Origin: an uncultured Mollicutes bacterium
Lineage (GTDB): Bacteria; Bacillota_I; Bacilli_A; RFN20; CAG-826
Reading direction: 5' to 3'
DNA length: 10,261 nt
Assembly (NCBI GenBank): GCA_900549975.1
Contig: URQK01000055.1
Location: 1-10,261 of the forward strand
Below are positions 1-5,949 of this stretch, piece after piece. Every line of letters starts with the position of its first letter. Position 1 is the stretch's first letter. A model generated the notes under the pieces. It saw only the letters and a list, made by a program, of their open reading frames with translations, searched no databases and was not told where the DNA came from. The position numbers and the translations under genes are program-made.

Positions 1-364
1 GCGAGCCACGAATAGTTTTTTCTGTTAATGGTTCTTCTATCGAGCGATTCGGATAACTTTTCGCATCAATTAAATAAATAGTTTCATCATTAATATAAAG
101 AACTAAAAAACCAGCATATAATTCTTCAATTATCGTATCAATATTAGTTTCTTTTTTTATTTCTCCGTTATAAATTAATAAATCTAAATCTTTAATGCTT
201 TTTGATTTATCTAAATATTTCATTAGATAAATAATATCCATTTTATCCACTAATGAAGAAGTAAAATATATCGTTGCGGATTTATCTTTAATTTTGATAT
301 TTTTCTTTTTCATATCAAAATTGTTCAACAAATCAATCCTTTTTTCTATTTCTTTATTTTTCAT
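1..364 (-). CDS. spoVAF: SpoVAF / GerA-type spore germination membrane protein, N-terminal part (runs off the window)
   Basis: This is the N-terminal 121 codons of an open frame that continues past the left edge. The visible part is the soluble N-terminal domain of the GerA/SpoVAF family. At about residues 84-121 it has an LVLYIND stretch, then DAKSYPNR and IEEPLTEKTIRGSR; the family carries a very similar R-x-x-x-EP-x-x-E-x-x-x-RG-R signature just before its membrane domain. In Bacillus, SpoVAF is an inner-membrane protein of the spore that helps amplify germination. Its place directly after spoVAE is the reason for choosing SpoVAF over a GerAA receptor subunit. The ATG lies one base after the spoVAE stop (TAA-T-ATG), and I see no good Shine-Dalgarno sequence before it, so translation is probably coupled to spoVAE. 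The membrane part and the true C-terminus are not visible. Confidence 0.85.
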   Translation of the reverse strand, partial: MKNKEIEKRIDLLNNFDMKKKNIKIKDKSATIYFTSSLVDKMDIIYLMKYLDKSKSIKDLDLLIYNGEIKKETNIDTIIEELYAGFLVLYINDETIYLIDAKSYPNRSIEEPLTEKTIRGS

Positions 365-365
365 A

Positions 366-716
366 TTATGGACGAGGTTTAGAAACTAATGAGGCAAAAA
401 AAGCCATAATCACAACGAAAGATAAAACCGCGGAAGAATTTTTAAGCATACTTTTTAATATTCCTAATACTCCTCCTTCTTTGGCACCTTCTAATGCTGA
501 TTTTGTTAAGGTATAACCAAAATTAGTAATTGGAGTCATTGCCCCTCCTCCACAATACTTAACTAAAAAATCATAAATACCAAAAGAGGTTAATAAAACA
601 CCAATAACTACATAAATTGAAGTGATATGTCCTGGTGTTAATTTTGTATTATCAAAAATAATTTGCGCAATTAAGCATAAAAAGCCTGAAAATAAGAATG
701 CGTATAAATAAGTCAT
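366..716 (-). CDS. spoVAE: Stage V sporulation protein AE (SpoVAEb type), membrane component of the dipicolinic acid channel
   Basis: The protein has 116 residues, the length I remember for B. subtilis SpoVAEb, and is mostly hydrophobic: one segment at about 4-22, one at 32-52, and one near the C-terminus at 94-112. A glycine-rich loop, CGGGAMTPITNFG (about 55-67), matches the family's GAGA-PITSFG loop. SpoVAE proteins sit in the spore inner membrane with SpoVAC and take part in dipicolinic acid movement. The start is supported by an AGAGGTG ribosome binding site and by the 4-base ATGA overlap with the end of spoVAD, which implies translational coupling. SpoVAC and SpoVAE share the glycine-rich loop and are related to each other; the order here and the short length make this the AE member. 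The small soluble SpoVAEa gene, which follows AEb in B. subtilis, is absent here. Confidence 0.93.
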   Translation of the reverse strand: MTYLYAFLFSGFLCLIAQIIFDNTKLTPGHITSIYVVIGVLLTSFGIYDFLVKYCGGGAMTPITNFGYTLTKSALEGAKEGGVLGILKSMLKNSSAVLSFVVIMAFFASLVSKPRP

Positions 717-1708
717 TTTTCGTTCACCTCTAGTTCAATAGCGTGTGCCACAATTGGAATCGTATGTTTTTGAAATGTCAAAGTAGGTGAATATAACGCT
801 CCGGTACCCACTAATAAGACACGCTTTAATTCTCCTTTTTCCATTTTGCGCATTATTAAAGACATACTGACTAGTCCAATACAAGCTGGACCACTTCCAC
901 CAGCATGAACATCTTTATCATTTTTATGATAAATAATATTTCCCGCATCATTATAATTGGTTAAAGTTATGCCATCTTTTTTAAAACAATCAAGCAAAAT
1001 TTTACTTCCAATACGCGATAAATCACCAGTTAAAATTAAATCATAATAATTAGGATCAACATTAAAATTATGTAAATGATCTTTAATCGTAACATAAGCC
1101 GCTAGTGACATTGGTGAACCAACATCATTAATATTATCCCAACTTGCATCTACCACATTTCCGATTGTAGCGCGTTTAATCCTTACTTTAGTTGGTCTTT
1201 TGCCTAATATTGCGGCACTTGCGCCCGTAACTGTCGTAGTAACACTATCTTTCTTTTGAATACCATATTCAATAGGAAAACGGAATTGTCTTTCACTTGT
1301 TGCATATGAAGATGAAGTAAACGCTATTACATATGTTTTGTTATTATTAGAAACAATTAAACCTGCATTAATTAAAGCTAAGATAAAAGATGAACAGGCG
1401 CCATATACGCCCATAAATCCTAGATTAAAATGCTTAATAACTGCACTTGATATAGCAAGTTGATTGGATAAATCTCCGCCTATTGCTACTTTAATTTTTG
1501 ATGTATCAAGTTTAGCTTTCATTAAAGCTATTTCAATCGCGGATTTCGACATACTAATTTCCGCATCTTCAAAACTTTTTTGTTTATTATAAGATGTTTT
1601 AATATAGTTATCTAAATATTGACCAATTGGTCCTTCATATTCTTTTTTTCCGCCTATTGTCGCGCATGATTCAATAAACAAATTTTTAAATTCGAGGGAA
1701 TAACTCAT
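713..1708 (-). CDS. spoVAD: Stage V sporulation protein AD, dipicolinic acid-binding thiolase-fold protein
   Basis: The 331-residue protein is close to the B. subtilis SpoVAD length (about 338). SpoVAD has a thiolase/ketosynthase-like fold, binds dipicolinic acid and is needed for its uptake into the forespore. Visible family motifs are GGDL (77-80), GACSS with Cys105 at the nucleophile position of the fold, ATSERQFRFP (136-145), TVTGASAA (159-166), DLILTGDLSRIGS (223-235), AGGSGPAC (269-276), and GTGALYSP (301-308) near the C-terminus. No signal peptide or membrane segment is seen, as expected for a peripheral protein. The start is preceded by a GGGGGTGA ribosome binding site and overlaps the spoVAC stop by four bases; the stop likewise overlaps the spoVAE start. 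One difference from remembered B. subtilis SpoVAD is SSSYATSERQ in place of SSHNATAERQ, so a histidine is absent. Confidence 0.95.
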   Translation of the reverse strand: MSYSLEFKNLFIESCATIGGKKEYEGPIGQYLDNYIKTSYNKQKSFEDAEISMSKSAIEIALMKAKLDTSKIKVAIGGDLSNQLAISSAVIKHFNLGFMGVYGACSSFILALINAGLIVSNNNKTYVIAFTSSSYATSERQFRFPIEYGIQKKDSVTTTVTGASAAILGKRPTKVRIKRATIGNVVDASWDNINDVGSPMSLAAYVTIKDHLHNFNVDPNYYDLILTGDLSRIGSKILLDCFKKDGITLTNYNDAGNIIYHKNDKDVHAGGSGPACIGLVSMSLIMRKMEKGELKRVLLVGTGALYSPTLTFQKHTIPIVAHAIELEVNEK

Positions 1709-2157
1709 AAACTCACCCCCGCATAACTTAAAAGTAAACGAATAAGTGCATATAAAAACGCTGATACAAAGCCATAAGTAATAACACTGCCGGCTAGATA
1801 AAACATACGAGAACCAACGCCATATATTGGCCCTTCAAATTTGGCATCAATCGCCGAAGACACAACAGAATTAGCAAATCCGGAAGTAGGAATAAATAAT
1901 CCCGCTCCAGCGAGACGGGCGATTTTATTATATAAACTAGTCGATGTTAAAACAGTCGTTACAAAAATTATACCTAGTGTGGAAAGTAAACCCGCATCAC
2001 TTTTTTCTAAGCCAATTAAATATAACGATATATCATAAAATCCATTAGCTAAAACACCCACTAATCCGCCAATAAGTGTGGCAAAAAAAGCATTTTTCAA
2101 TCTATTTTTCTTACCAATATGCTTTTTAACTATTTCTTGGTATTCTCTCTTATTCAT
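1705..2157 (-). CDS. spoVAC: Stage V sporulation protein AC, membrane channel subunit for dipicolinic acid
   Basis: The protein has 150 residues, the usual SpoVAC size. A short charged N-terminus (NKREYQEIVKKH) is followed by several hydrophobic segments (about 22-48, 56-78, 117-146). Between them lies the family loop ARLAGAGLFIPTSGFANSV (80-98), matching the GAGs-VPVTGFANS loop of SpoVAC. In Bacillus, SpoVAC is an inner-membrane protein proposed to act as a mechanosensitive channel for dipicolinic acid release. It is the first gene of the spoVA set here, 46 bases after sigF, and has a good AGAGGTG ribosome binding site. In B. subtilis two genes (spoVAA, spoVAB) precede spoVAC; neither is present between sigF and spoVAC here. 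No terminator is visible in the gap, so read-through from the spoIIA operon is likely, possibly with an additional forespore promoter. Confidence 0.95.
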   Translation of the reverse strand: MNKREYQEIVKKHIGKKNRLKNAFFATLIGGLVGVLANGFYDISLYLIGLEKSDAGLLSTLGIIFVTTVLTSTSLYNKIARLAGAGLFIPTSGFANSVVSSAIDAKFEGPIYGVGSRMFYLAGSVITYGFVSAFLYALIRLLLSYAGVSL

Positions 2158-2174
2158 AAATTCACCTCTATAAA

Positions 2175-2203
2175 TAAGGTTACCAATTTTTGCTAGTTTA
2201 TAC
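2175..2203 (-). promoter_or_regulatory. Candidate sigma F/G-type promoter for the spoVA genes
   Basis: In the sigF-spoVAC gap the minus strand reads GTATA (2203 to 2199, right after the sigF stop), then 14 bases, then GGTAACCTTA (2184 to 2175). Compared with the B. subtilis forespore consensus as I remember it (GYWTA about 15 bases before GGnnAnAHTR), only one constrained base of the -10 differs. The family context fits, since spoVA has its own forespore promoter in B. subtilis. Against it, the start point would fall at about 2168, inside the spoVAC ribosome binding site (2163-2169), which leaves almost no leader. Chance matches are also common in AT-rich DNA. Confidence 0.3.
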
Positions 2204-2914
2204 TTAAGACATATATTCTTTTAATTTTTTTAATACTTTTTTCTCCCAACGAGATATTTGAACTTGTGAACAAGAAAACCTCTTAGCTAAATCGGCTTTT
2301 TTCATTTTATCAAAAAATCTTAAGCGCACAAAAATCTGATCAATTTTACTTAATTTTTTAATAGCGTCTTCTAAATCAATACTTGTTAAATAATCAATAT
2401 TATCACTTGTTCCAATCACATCTTTTAAAGTCATATTATCTTCATCTATTGGAGCATCTAATGATAATGGATAGTTATTTGCATCAAGTGCCATAATAAT
2501 ATCTTCGACACCTACTTCTAAAAGTGCAGCAATATCTTCAATTCTTGCTTCTTTATGATTCTTATTTTCAAGTTCGATTCTTGCTTCTTCAATACGTTTC
2601 GCTAAGTCTTTTGTTCCGCGAGAAATCTTAATGATACCATCATCACGAAAAAATCTTCTTATTTCTCCAAGAATTAACGGCACAGCGTAAGTTGAAAATT
2701 CCACATTAAAACTTGTATCAAATTGCTTTATGGCTTTCATTAAGCCAATTGTGCCTGTTGATATTAGATCTTCAAAATCTGTATATTTTGATTTATAACG
2801 ATGCGCTAATTTGTAGACAAGTAACATATTGTCATTAACTACTTTTTCAAATGCTTCTTGATCATTTTCTTGAGCTTTTTTGATGAGTGAAAAAGTTTCG
2901 TTTTTAACTACCAT
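2204..2914 (-). CDS. sigF: RNA polymerase sigma factor F (early forespore sigma factor)
   Basis: This is a sigma-70 family protein of the SigB/F/G group, 236 residues from the chosen ATG. Region 2 is clear: DFEDLISTGTIGLMKAIKQF, then EFSTYAVPLILGEIRRF and RDDG (about residues 46-93). These motifs are typical of sigma F and sigma G, including the GEI-RF-RDDG core-binding and -10 recognition stretch. Region 3 follows at about 100-150. Region 4 holds the helix-turn-helix KKADLAKRFSCSQVQISRWEKK (about 205-226). Its position directly after spoIIAB identifies it as sigma F and not sigma G. Sigma F directs forespore transcription after asymmetric division and is held inactive by SpoIIAB. The frame overlaps spoIIAB by 11 bases with the ATG at 2914, or by 20 bases with an in-frame TTG at 2923. 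Neither start has a strong ribosome binding site, which suggests coupling to spoIIAB translation. Confidence 0.95.
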   Translation of the reverse strand: MVVKNETFSLIKKAQENDQEAFEKVVNDNMLLVYKLAHRYKSKYTDFEDLISTGTIGLMKAIKQFDTSFNVEFSTYAVPLILGEIRRFFRDDGIIKISRGTKDLAKRIEEARIELENKNHKEARIEDIAALLEVGVEDIIMALDANNYPLSLDAPIDEDNMTLKDVIGTSDNIDYLTSIDLEDAIKKLSKIDQIFVRLRFFDKMKKADLAKRFSCSQVQISRWEKKVLKKLKEYMS

Positions 2915-3347
2915 AAACTTCAATATTCGAGTTCATCAAGTTCTTTTTAATTACTAGTTTTGTGCCCATTCCCACTACTGACTTAATTTCAAAATCATCG
3001 GATAAAGAATCAATAATTGATAATCCCATACCCGCTCGCTCTAGGTCTGGTCTAGTAGTGTAATTTGGTTTACGCGCTAATTCAATGTTTTCAATACCTA
3101 CTCCATAATCAATAATCGATAAAATTAAAGTTTCTTTATCTACGGCTGCTTTAATAATTACATCACGCTCTGGATTTAATTTATATCCATGGATGATTGC
3201 ATTACTTACTGCTTCAGAAATTATTGTTTTTAGTTCTGATATTTGTTCCATAGTCGGATTAAGGAAACTTACAAAACTAATAACTGCATTTCTTGCTAAC
3301 GCTTCATTAACTAAGTTAGCTTTAAATTTAAGTTCCATCTCATTCAT
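2904..3347 (-). CDS. spoIIAB: Anti-sigma F factor and serine kinase SpoIIAB
   Basis: The protein has 147 residues, as is usual, and is a GHKL-fold ATPase/kinase. The N box SEAVSNAIIHGY (44-55) holds the catalytic-base Glu45 and Mg-binding Asn49. The G1 box is DYGVGI (80-85), and the G2 box is RAGMGLSI (104-111). A GMGTK motif at 126-130 closes the ATP site. Arg19 aligns with the B. subtilis Arg20 known to contact both sigma F and SpoIIAA. SpoIIAB binds and inhibits sigma F with ATP and phosphorylates SpoIIAA on serine; dephosphorylated SpoIIAA releases sigma F. The first ATG (MNEMELKFKA) aligns with the B. subtilis N-terminus and forms a 4-base ATGA overlap with the spoIIAA stop. Its 3' end overlaps sigF. 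All key residues are intact, so the switch should be functional. Confidence 0.96.
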   Translation of the reverse strand: MNEMELKFKANLVNEALARNAVISFVSFLNPTMEQISELKTIISEAVSNAIIHGYKLNPERDVIIKAAVDKETLILSIIDYGVGIENIELARKPNYTTRPDLERAGMGLSIIDSLSDDFEIKSVVGMGTKLVIKKNLMNSNIEVYGS

Positions 3348-3697
3348 AAAAGTACCTTTCCTTCTTTCTTAAAAGAGGCTAAGTTTTTATATTCATAAAT
3401 GATTTTAGAAAGTCCTGTTAACTCGATAATTTTACGTGTATAAGTAGTTAAAGAAATAAAGCCACATAACCCATTTACTTTACGAATTTCGTTATAGCGT
3501 CCTAAAATTAATCCAATACCCGCACTATCGAATAATGAGACGTTTTTTAAATCCCATAATAATAAATAAGGATTATATCTCTTCATTTCTAAAACGATTT
3601 TATCTTTATATCCTAGAACATGAAAGCTATCTAGTTCACCATATATTTTAATTAATAATCCATTCTCAAATGGTGTAATTTTTATTCCATCATTCAT
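3344..3697 (-). CDS. spoIIAA: Anti-anti-sigma F factor SpoIIAA (STAS domain)
   Basis: This 117-residue STAS-domain protein matches SpoIIAA in length and order. It has LIKIYGELD (15-23), the phosphorylation loop SLFDSAGIGLILGRYNEI (54-71), and TGLSKII (94-100). Ser58 in FDSAGIG aligns with the serine that SpoIIAB phosphorylates. The residue after it is Ala59, where B. subtilis has a second serine, so there is no ambiguity about the target here. In the forespore, SpoIIE phosphatase removes this phosphate and SpoIIAA then attacks the SpoIIAB-sigma F complex; spoIIE is not in the window. The start is firm: AAAGGAGG lies seven bases before the ATG. This is the first gene of the spoIIA operon, and a probable Spo0A-controlled promoter lies upstream of it. 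Confidence 0.96.
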   Translation of the reverse strand: MNDGIKITPFENGLLIKIYGELDSFHVLGYKDKIVLEMKRYNPYLLLWDLKNVSLFDSAGIGLILGRYNEIRKVNGLCGFISLTTYTRKIIELTGLSKIIYEYKNLASFKKEGKVLL

Positions 3698-3718
3698 AAT
3701 ATTTCCTCCTTTGGGAGT

Positions 3719-3768
3719 ATTATAAAATATTATAAATTTGACATTAAAATTTTAGTCATTTTTCGACA
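3719..3768 (-). promoter_or_regulatory. Candidate Spo0A-activated sigma A promoter of the spoIIA operon
   Basis: On the minus strand, TGTCGAA (3768 to 3762) is an exact match to the Spo0A box consensus TGNCGAA. TGACTAA (3758 to 3752) is a one-mismatch box exactly 10 bases further on, one helical turn away. A TATAAT (3734 to 3729) lies 17 bases after the -35 position covered by the second box. Another TATAAT at 3724 to 3719 is an alternative -10. This geometry, with tandem boxes and the second over the -35, resembles Spo0A-dependent sigma A promoters such as B. subtilis spoIIG. B. subtilis spoIIA instead uses sigma H with Spo0A; I find no AGGA/GAAT sigma H pair here. TATAAT alone is weak evidence in such AT-rich DNA. 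Confidence 0.5.
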
Positions 3769-3786
3769 ATTCATGCAAAAAACCAT

Positions 3787-3803
3787 TTGTCAATAATCGA
3801 CAA
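3787..3803. promoter_or_regulatory. Inverted repeat with a further Spo0A-like box
   Basis: TTGTC (3787-3791) and GACAA (3799-3803) form a short inverted repeat. On the minus strand it contains TGTCGAT (3802 to 3796), one mismatch from a Spo0A box and about 34 bases upstream of the exact box at 3762-3768. It may be an extra upstream Spo0A site or a chance palindrome; its edge overlaps the T-run of the dacF terminator. Confidence 0.3.
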
Positions 3804-3826
3804 AAAAAGCACAACTTAATGTGCTT
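3802..3826 (-). terminator. Intrinsic terminator of dacF
   Basis: On the minus strand a 7-bp stem AAGCACA/TGTGCTT (arms 3826 to 3820 and 3813 to 3807) with a 6-base loop is followed directly by a run of seven T (ending at 3802). The stem begins inside the dacF TAA stop codon. It lies upstream of the spoIIA promoter region, so it should limit dacF read-through into spoIIA. Confidence 0.75.
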
Positions 3827-4991
3827 AGAAAAGAAATTCCAGAAAGTTTTTAAATAAGTAATCAAAGAAATTCGCTTTACTTACTTCTTCATCGACATAA
3901 ATCCGATATGTGTGTTTGATATCATCTTTATCAATAATCGTTAAGTAACCGACACAATCACCTTTTTTTAATGGTGCTTCTAAAATAGTAATTTCAATTT
4001 CAGCTTTTAAGTCTTCTTTTGTTACTTCTTTATTCGTGACTACCACAACATCTTCTTTTACTATTACTGGTGTTTTAGTATTTAATGAATTATTAAAGTT
4101 AACATAAGTAATAATATCATTTTTTTCAAATACTTTTATCGCCGTCATTTTATTAAAACCATAATTTAATAATGTGGCGGTATCTTGACTTCGATGAGCA
4201 ATCGTATCAACATTCATCACTACCGATATTAAGCGCACGCCATTTCTTTTTGCGGTAGCAGTTAAATTATAATTAGCTTTCGAAGTAAAACCAGTTTTTA
4301 AGCCATCTAACCCATCAAAATGTCCAAGCATTTTATTAGTATTTACTAACCAAAACGGATTCGAAGAATCTTTTCTTACATAGTCTTCTTTTAAACGTGT
4401 AAAACGGAATAAATCTTCATTAAATTTAACAAGTTCAGAAGCTACAAGCGCCATATCATATGGCGTTGTGTAATGATTTTCATCATCAAATCCAGTTGGA
4501 TTAACAAAGTTTGTATTATTCATTCCTAATTGTTTTGCAGTTTTATTCATTAAAGAAACGAAGGCTGGTGTTGAACCAGCGATATGTTCACCAAGCGCGG
4601 TAATCGCATCATTCGCGGAATTAATACAAACTGATTTAAATAAATCTTCCACACTCATTTTTTCATTTGGTTCTAAAAATATTTGGGTACCGCCCATACT
4701 TGAAGCATATTCACTAGCAGTAACCATATCACTCCATTTTAAATTACCTTTTTGAATATTATCTAAAACAATATACATTCCCATCATTTTAGTCATACTC
4801 GCTGGATAATGTTTTTCATCTTTATTTTCTTCGTAAATTACACGCTTAGAATTTGGTTCAATTAAAACAATTGAAGAAGAATTAAGCGCTAAATCAGGTC
4901 TTTCTTCGTTAATTGTTTGAGGTGTTACATTTTTATTAACTCCTAAAAGCGCTAATAAAGAAAAAAGAATTGTCATAAAAAATTTTTGCAT
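3825..4991 (-). CDS. dacF: Sporulation-associated D-alanyl-D-alanine carboxypeptidase (DacF-like, peptidase S11)
   Basis: This is a penicillin-binding protein of the S11 family, 388 residues from the chosen ATG. All three active-site motifs are present: SMTK (Ser65 to Lys68; Ser65 is the acylated nucleophile), SAN (125-127) and KTG (232-234). A hydrophobic signal peptide covers about residues 1-18. The C-terminal part (about 270-370) is the beta-rich PBP5 C-terminal domain, ending in an amphipathic helix FFDYLFKNFLEFLF that probably anchors the protein to the membrane. Such enzymes trim the terminal D-Ala of peptidoglycan stem peptides; DacF acts in the forespore and affects cortex cross-linking. 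The dacF-spoIIA adjacency is the Bacillus arrangement and is why this S11 protein is called DacF. The start is set by GGTGAT six to eleven bases upstream; an in-frame TTG at 5003 would precede that site and is less likely. A terminator overlaps its stop. Confidence 0.9.
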   Translation of the reverse strand: MQKFFMTILFSLLALLGVNKNVTPQTINEERPDLALNSSSIVLIEPNSKRVIYEENKDEKHYPASMTKMMGMYIVLDNIQKGNLKWSDMVTASEYASSMGGTQIFLEPNEKMSVEDLFKSVCINSANDAITALGEHIAGSTPAFVSLMNKTAKQLGMNNTNFVNPTGFDDENHYTTPYDMALVASELVKFNEDLFRFTRLKEDYVRKDSSNPFWLVNTNKMLGHFDGLDGLKTGFTSKANYNLTATAKRNGVRLISVVMNVDTIAHRSQDTATLLNYGFNKMTAIKVFEKNDIITYVNFNNSLNTKTPVIVKEDVVVVTNKEVTKEDLKAEIEITILEAPLKKGDCVGYLTIIDKDDIKHTYRIYVDEEVSKANFFDYLFKNFLEFLF

Positions 4992-5005
4992 ATTTATCAC
5001 CAATA

Positions 5006-5034
5006 TAATTTATGAACAATTCTTGTTTATATTC
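5006..5034 (-). promoter_or_regulatory. Weak candidate forespore promoter before dacF
   Basis: On the minus strand GAATA (5034 to 5030), 14 bases, then TCATAAATTA (5015 to 5006) has the same spacing as the candidate before spoVAC and keeps the A-x-A-T-T-A half of the forespore -10. It lacks the GG of sigma F promoters. The start point would again fall in the ribosome binding site. dacF could equally be read from the hydrolase upstream, because no terminator separates them. Confidence 0.2.
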
Positions 5035-5045
5035 CTAAATAATCT

Positions 5046-5876
5046 TTATTTGTTTTTTAAAATATCGCTAAAAAACTTATCGCACTCTTCCACCCAAGTC
5101 GTAATACTTTGATACTTATGTGCTTCTTTTTTACTTAATACTAAATCATTAGCAAGTGATAAGCCATGGTGTCCAATCGGATAGAAGATTGTTTTATGTT
5201 TAACTTTTGCTTTATTTAAAGCTTCATCCATTAATTCTGTTGATATTGGATCAACGGCAGTATCTTCTAAAGTTGTCCAAATAAATGTTGGAGGATAATC
5301 TTTAGTTACATGAAGTTCAATACTTAATTCATTAATAAGGCTTGGATTACCATTAGTAATATTAAATTTTGTATGAAGATGGGTATTTTGTGTTAAAGTA
5401 ATTACCGGATAACATAAGGCAATGGCTTTAGGCTTATATGATTCAACATTTTTTAAATTCATCATATTAGCTAATTCCATATATTTATAAACATAACTTC
5501 CTGCTAAATGGGCACCTGCTGAAAAACCAATTAAAAATATTTCTTTAGGATTGATGCGATATTTATTTTGATTTTTGATTATAAAATCAATAGTTAATAA
5601 TAATTCCAAGTGAGGAATTGGATAGCACACATCTTTTTGAGTGGCTTTAGAACTATAAGTTAAAGTGACTGTATTATAGTTTTTGGCTAAAAAAGTCACT
5701 GCAATGGGATCTTTTTCCCGGTTAGAAACAAAATCATATCCTCCGCCTGGAACAATTACTAAAGTTTTAGATTTTTTTCTTTTTCCCATATCAACATTTT
5801 GGATAACGTTAATTTGAATAACTGGATCGGTTTTTATATCATAAAATTTATTTAAATGAATTATATCATTTATCAT
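5046..5876 (-). CDS. Alpha/beta hydrolase, acetyl-esterase/lipase (BD-FAE-like) family
   Basis: This 276-residue cytoplasmic protein has a full alpha/beta hydrolase catalytic set. An oxyanion motif VPGGGYDFVS lies at 42-51, with Pro in place of the His of the usual HGGG. The nucleophile elbow GFSAGAHLAGS (117-127) places Ser119 as nucleophile. The probable acid is Asp205 in TTLEDTAVDP, and the probable base is His237 in GHHGLSLA. The order and spacing fit esterases that remove acetyl or other acyl groups from sugars or small esters; the substrate cannot be told from sequence. No signal peptide is seen. The start is set by AGGAGTG about eight bases upstream. It is 42-54 bases upstream of dacF in the same direction with no terminator between, so co-transcription is possible. 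Nothing in the protein itself ties it to sporulation. Confidence 0.85.
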   Translation of the reverse strand: MINDIIHLNKFYDIKTDPVIQINVIQNVDMGKRKKSKTLVIVPGGGYDFVSNREKDPIAVTFLAKNYNTVTLTYSSKATQKDVCYPIPHLELLLTIDFIIKNQNKYRINPKEIFLIGFSAGAHLAGSYVYKYMELANMMNLKNVESYKPKAIALCYPVITLTQNTHLHTKFNITNGNPSLINELSIELHVTKDYPPTFIWTTLEDTAVDPISTELMDEALNKAKVKHKTIFYPIGHHGLSLANDLVLSKKEAHKYQSITTWVEECDKFFSDILKNK

Positions 5877-5896
5877 ACTTAATCACTCCTAGAACA

Positions 5897-5925
5897 ATTA
5901 TAAAGCAATAATTAAAAAATTTGAA
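5897..5925 (-). promoter_or_regulatory. Sigma A-type promoter of the hydrolase (and perhaps dacF)
   Basis: On the minus strand TTCAAA (5925 to 5920), a 17-base spacer and TATAAT (5902 to 5897) precede the hydrolase start by about 20 bases. The -10 is perfect and the -35 matches four of six bases. Its -35 overlaps that of the divergent lipoprotein promoter. Confidence 0.5.
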
Positions 5926-5949
5926 TTAAATAATTTATTTTGGTAATAC
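5921..5949 (+). promoter_or_regulatory. Sigma A-type promoter of the lipoprotein gene, with extended -10
   Basis: TTGAAT (5921-5926), a 17-base spacer and TAATAC (5944-5949) preceded by TGG (5941-5943) form an extended -10 promoter. Initiation near 5956 would put the GAGGTG ribosome binding site (5957-5962) right at the mRNA 5' end. Five bases of the -35 are shared with the divergent promoter. Confidence 0.45.

Noticed and set aside
1..364. GerAA-type receptor subunit instead of SpoVAF
   Set aside because: The N-terminal signature is shared by both, but direct linkage to spoVAE favours SpoVAF; the receptor partners would lie outside the window and cannot be seen.
1841..2038. Plus-strand open frame of 65 codons
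   Set aside because: It lies wholly inside spoVAC on the opposite strand, has no ribosome binding site, and gives an unremarkable protein; it is a shadow of the real gene.
2157..2204. Terminator between sigF and spoVAC
   Set aside because: The gap has no stem of useful length followed by T residues on the minus strand.
2204..2914. Sigma G instead of sigma F
   Set aside because: The two are close relatives, but the gene follows spoIIAA and spoIIAB with overlap; sigG normally lies beside sigE and spoIIGA.
3760..3800. Sigma H promoter for spoIIA
   Set aside because: A GAAT is present on the minus strand (3772 to 3769), but no AGGA-type -35 lies at the required distance.
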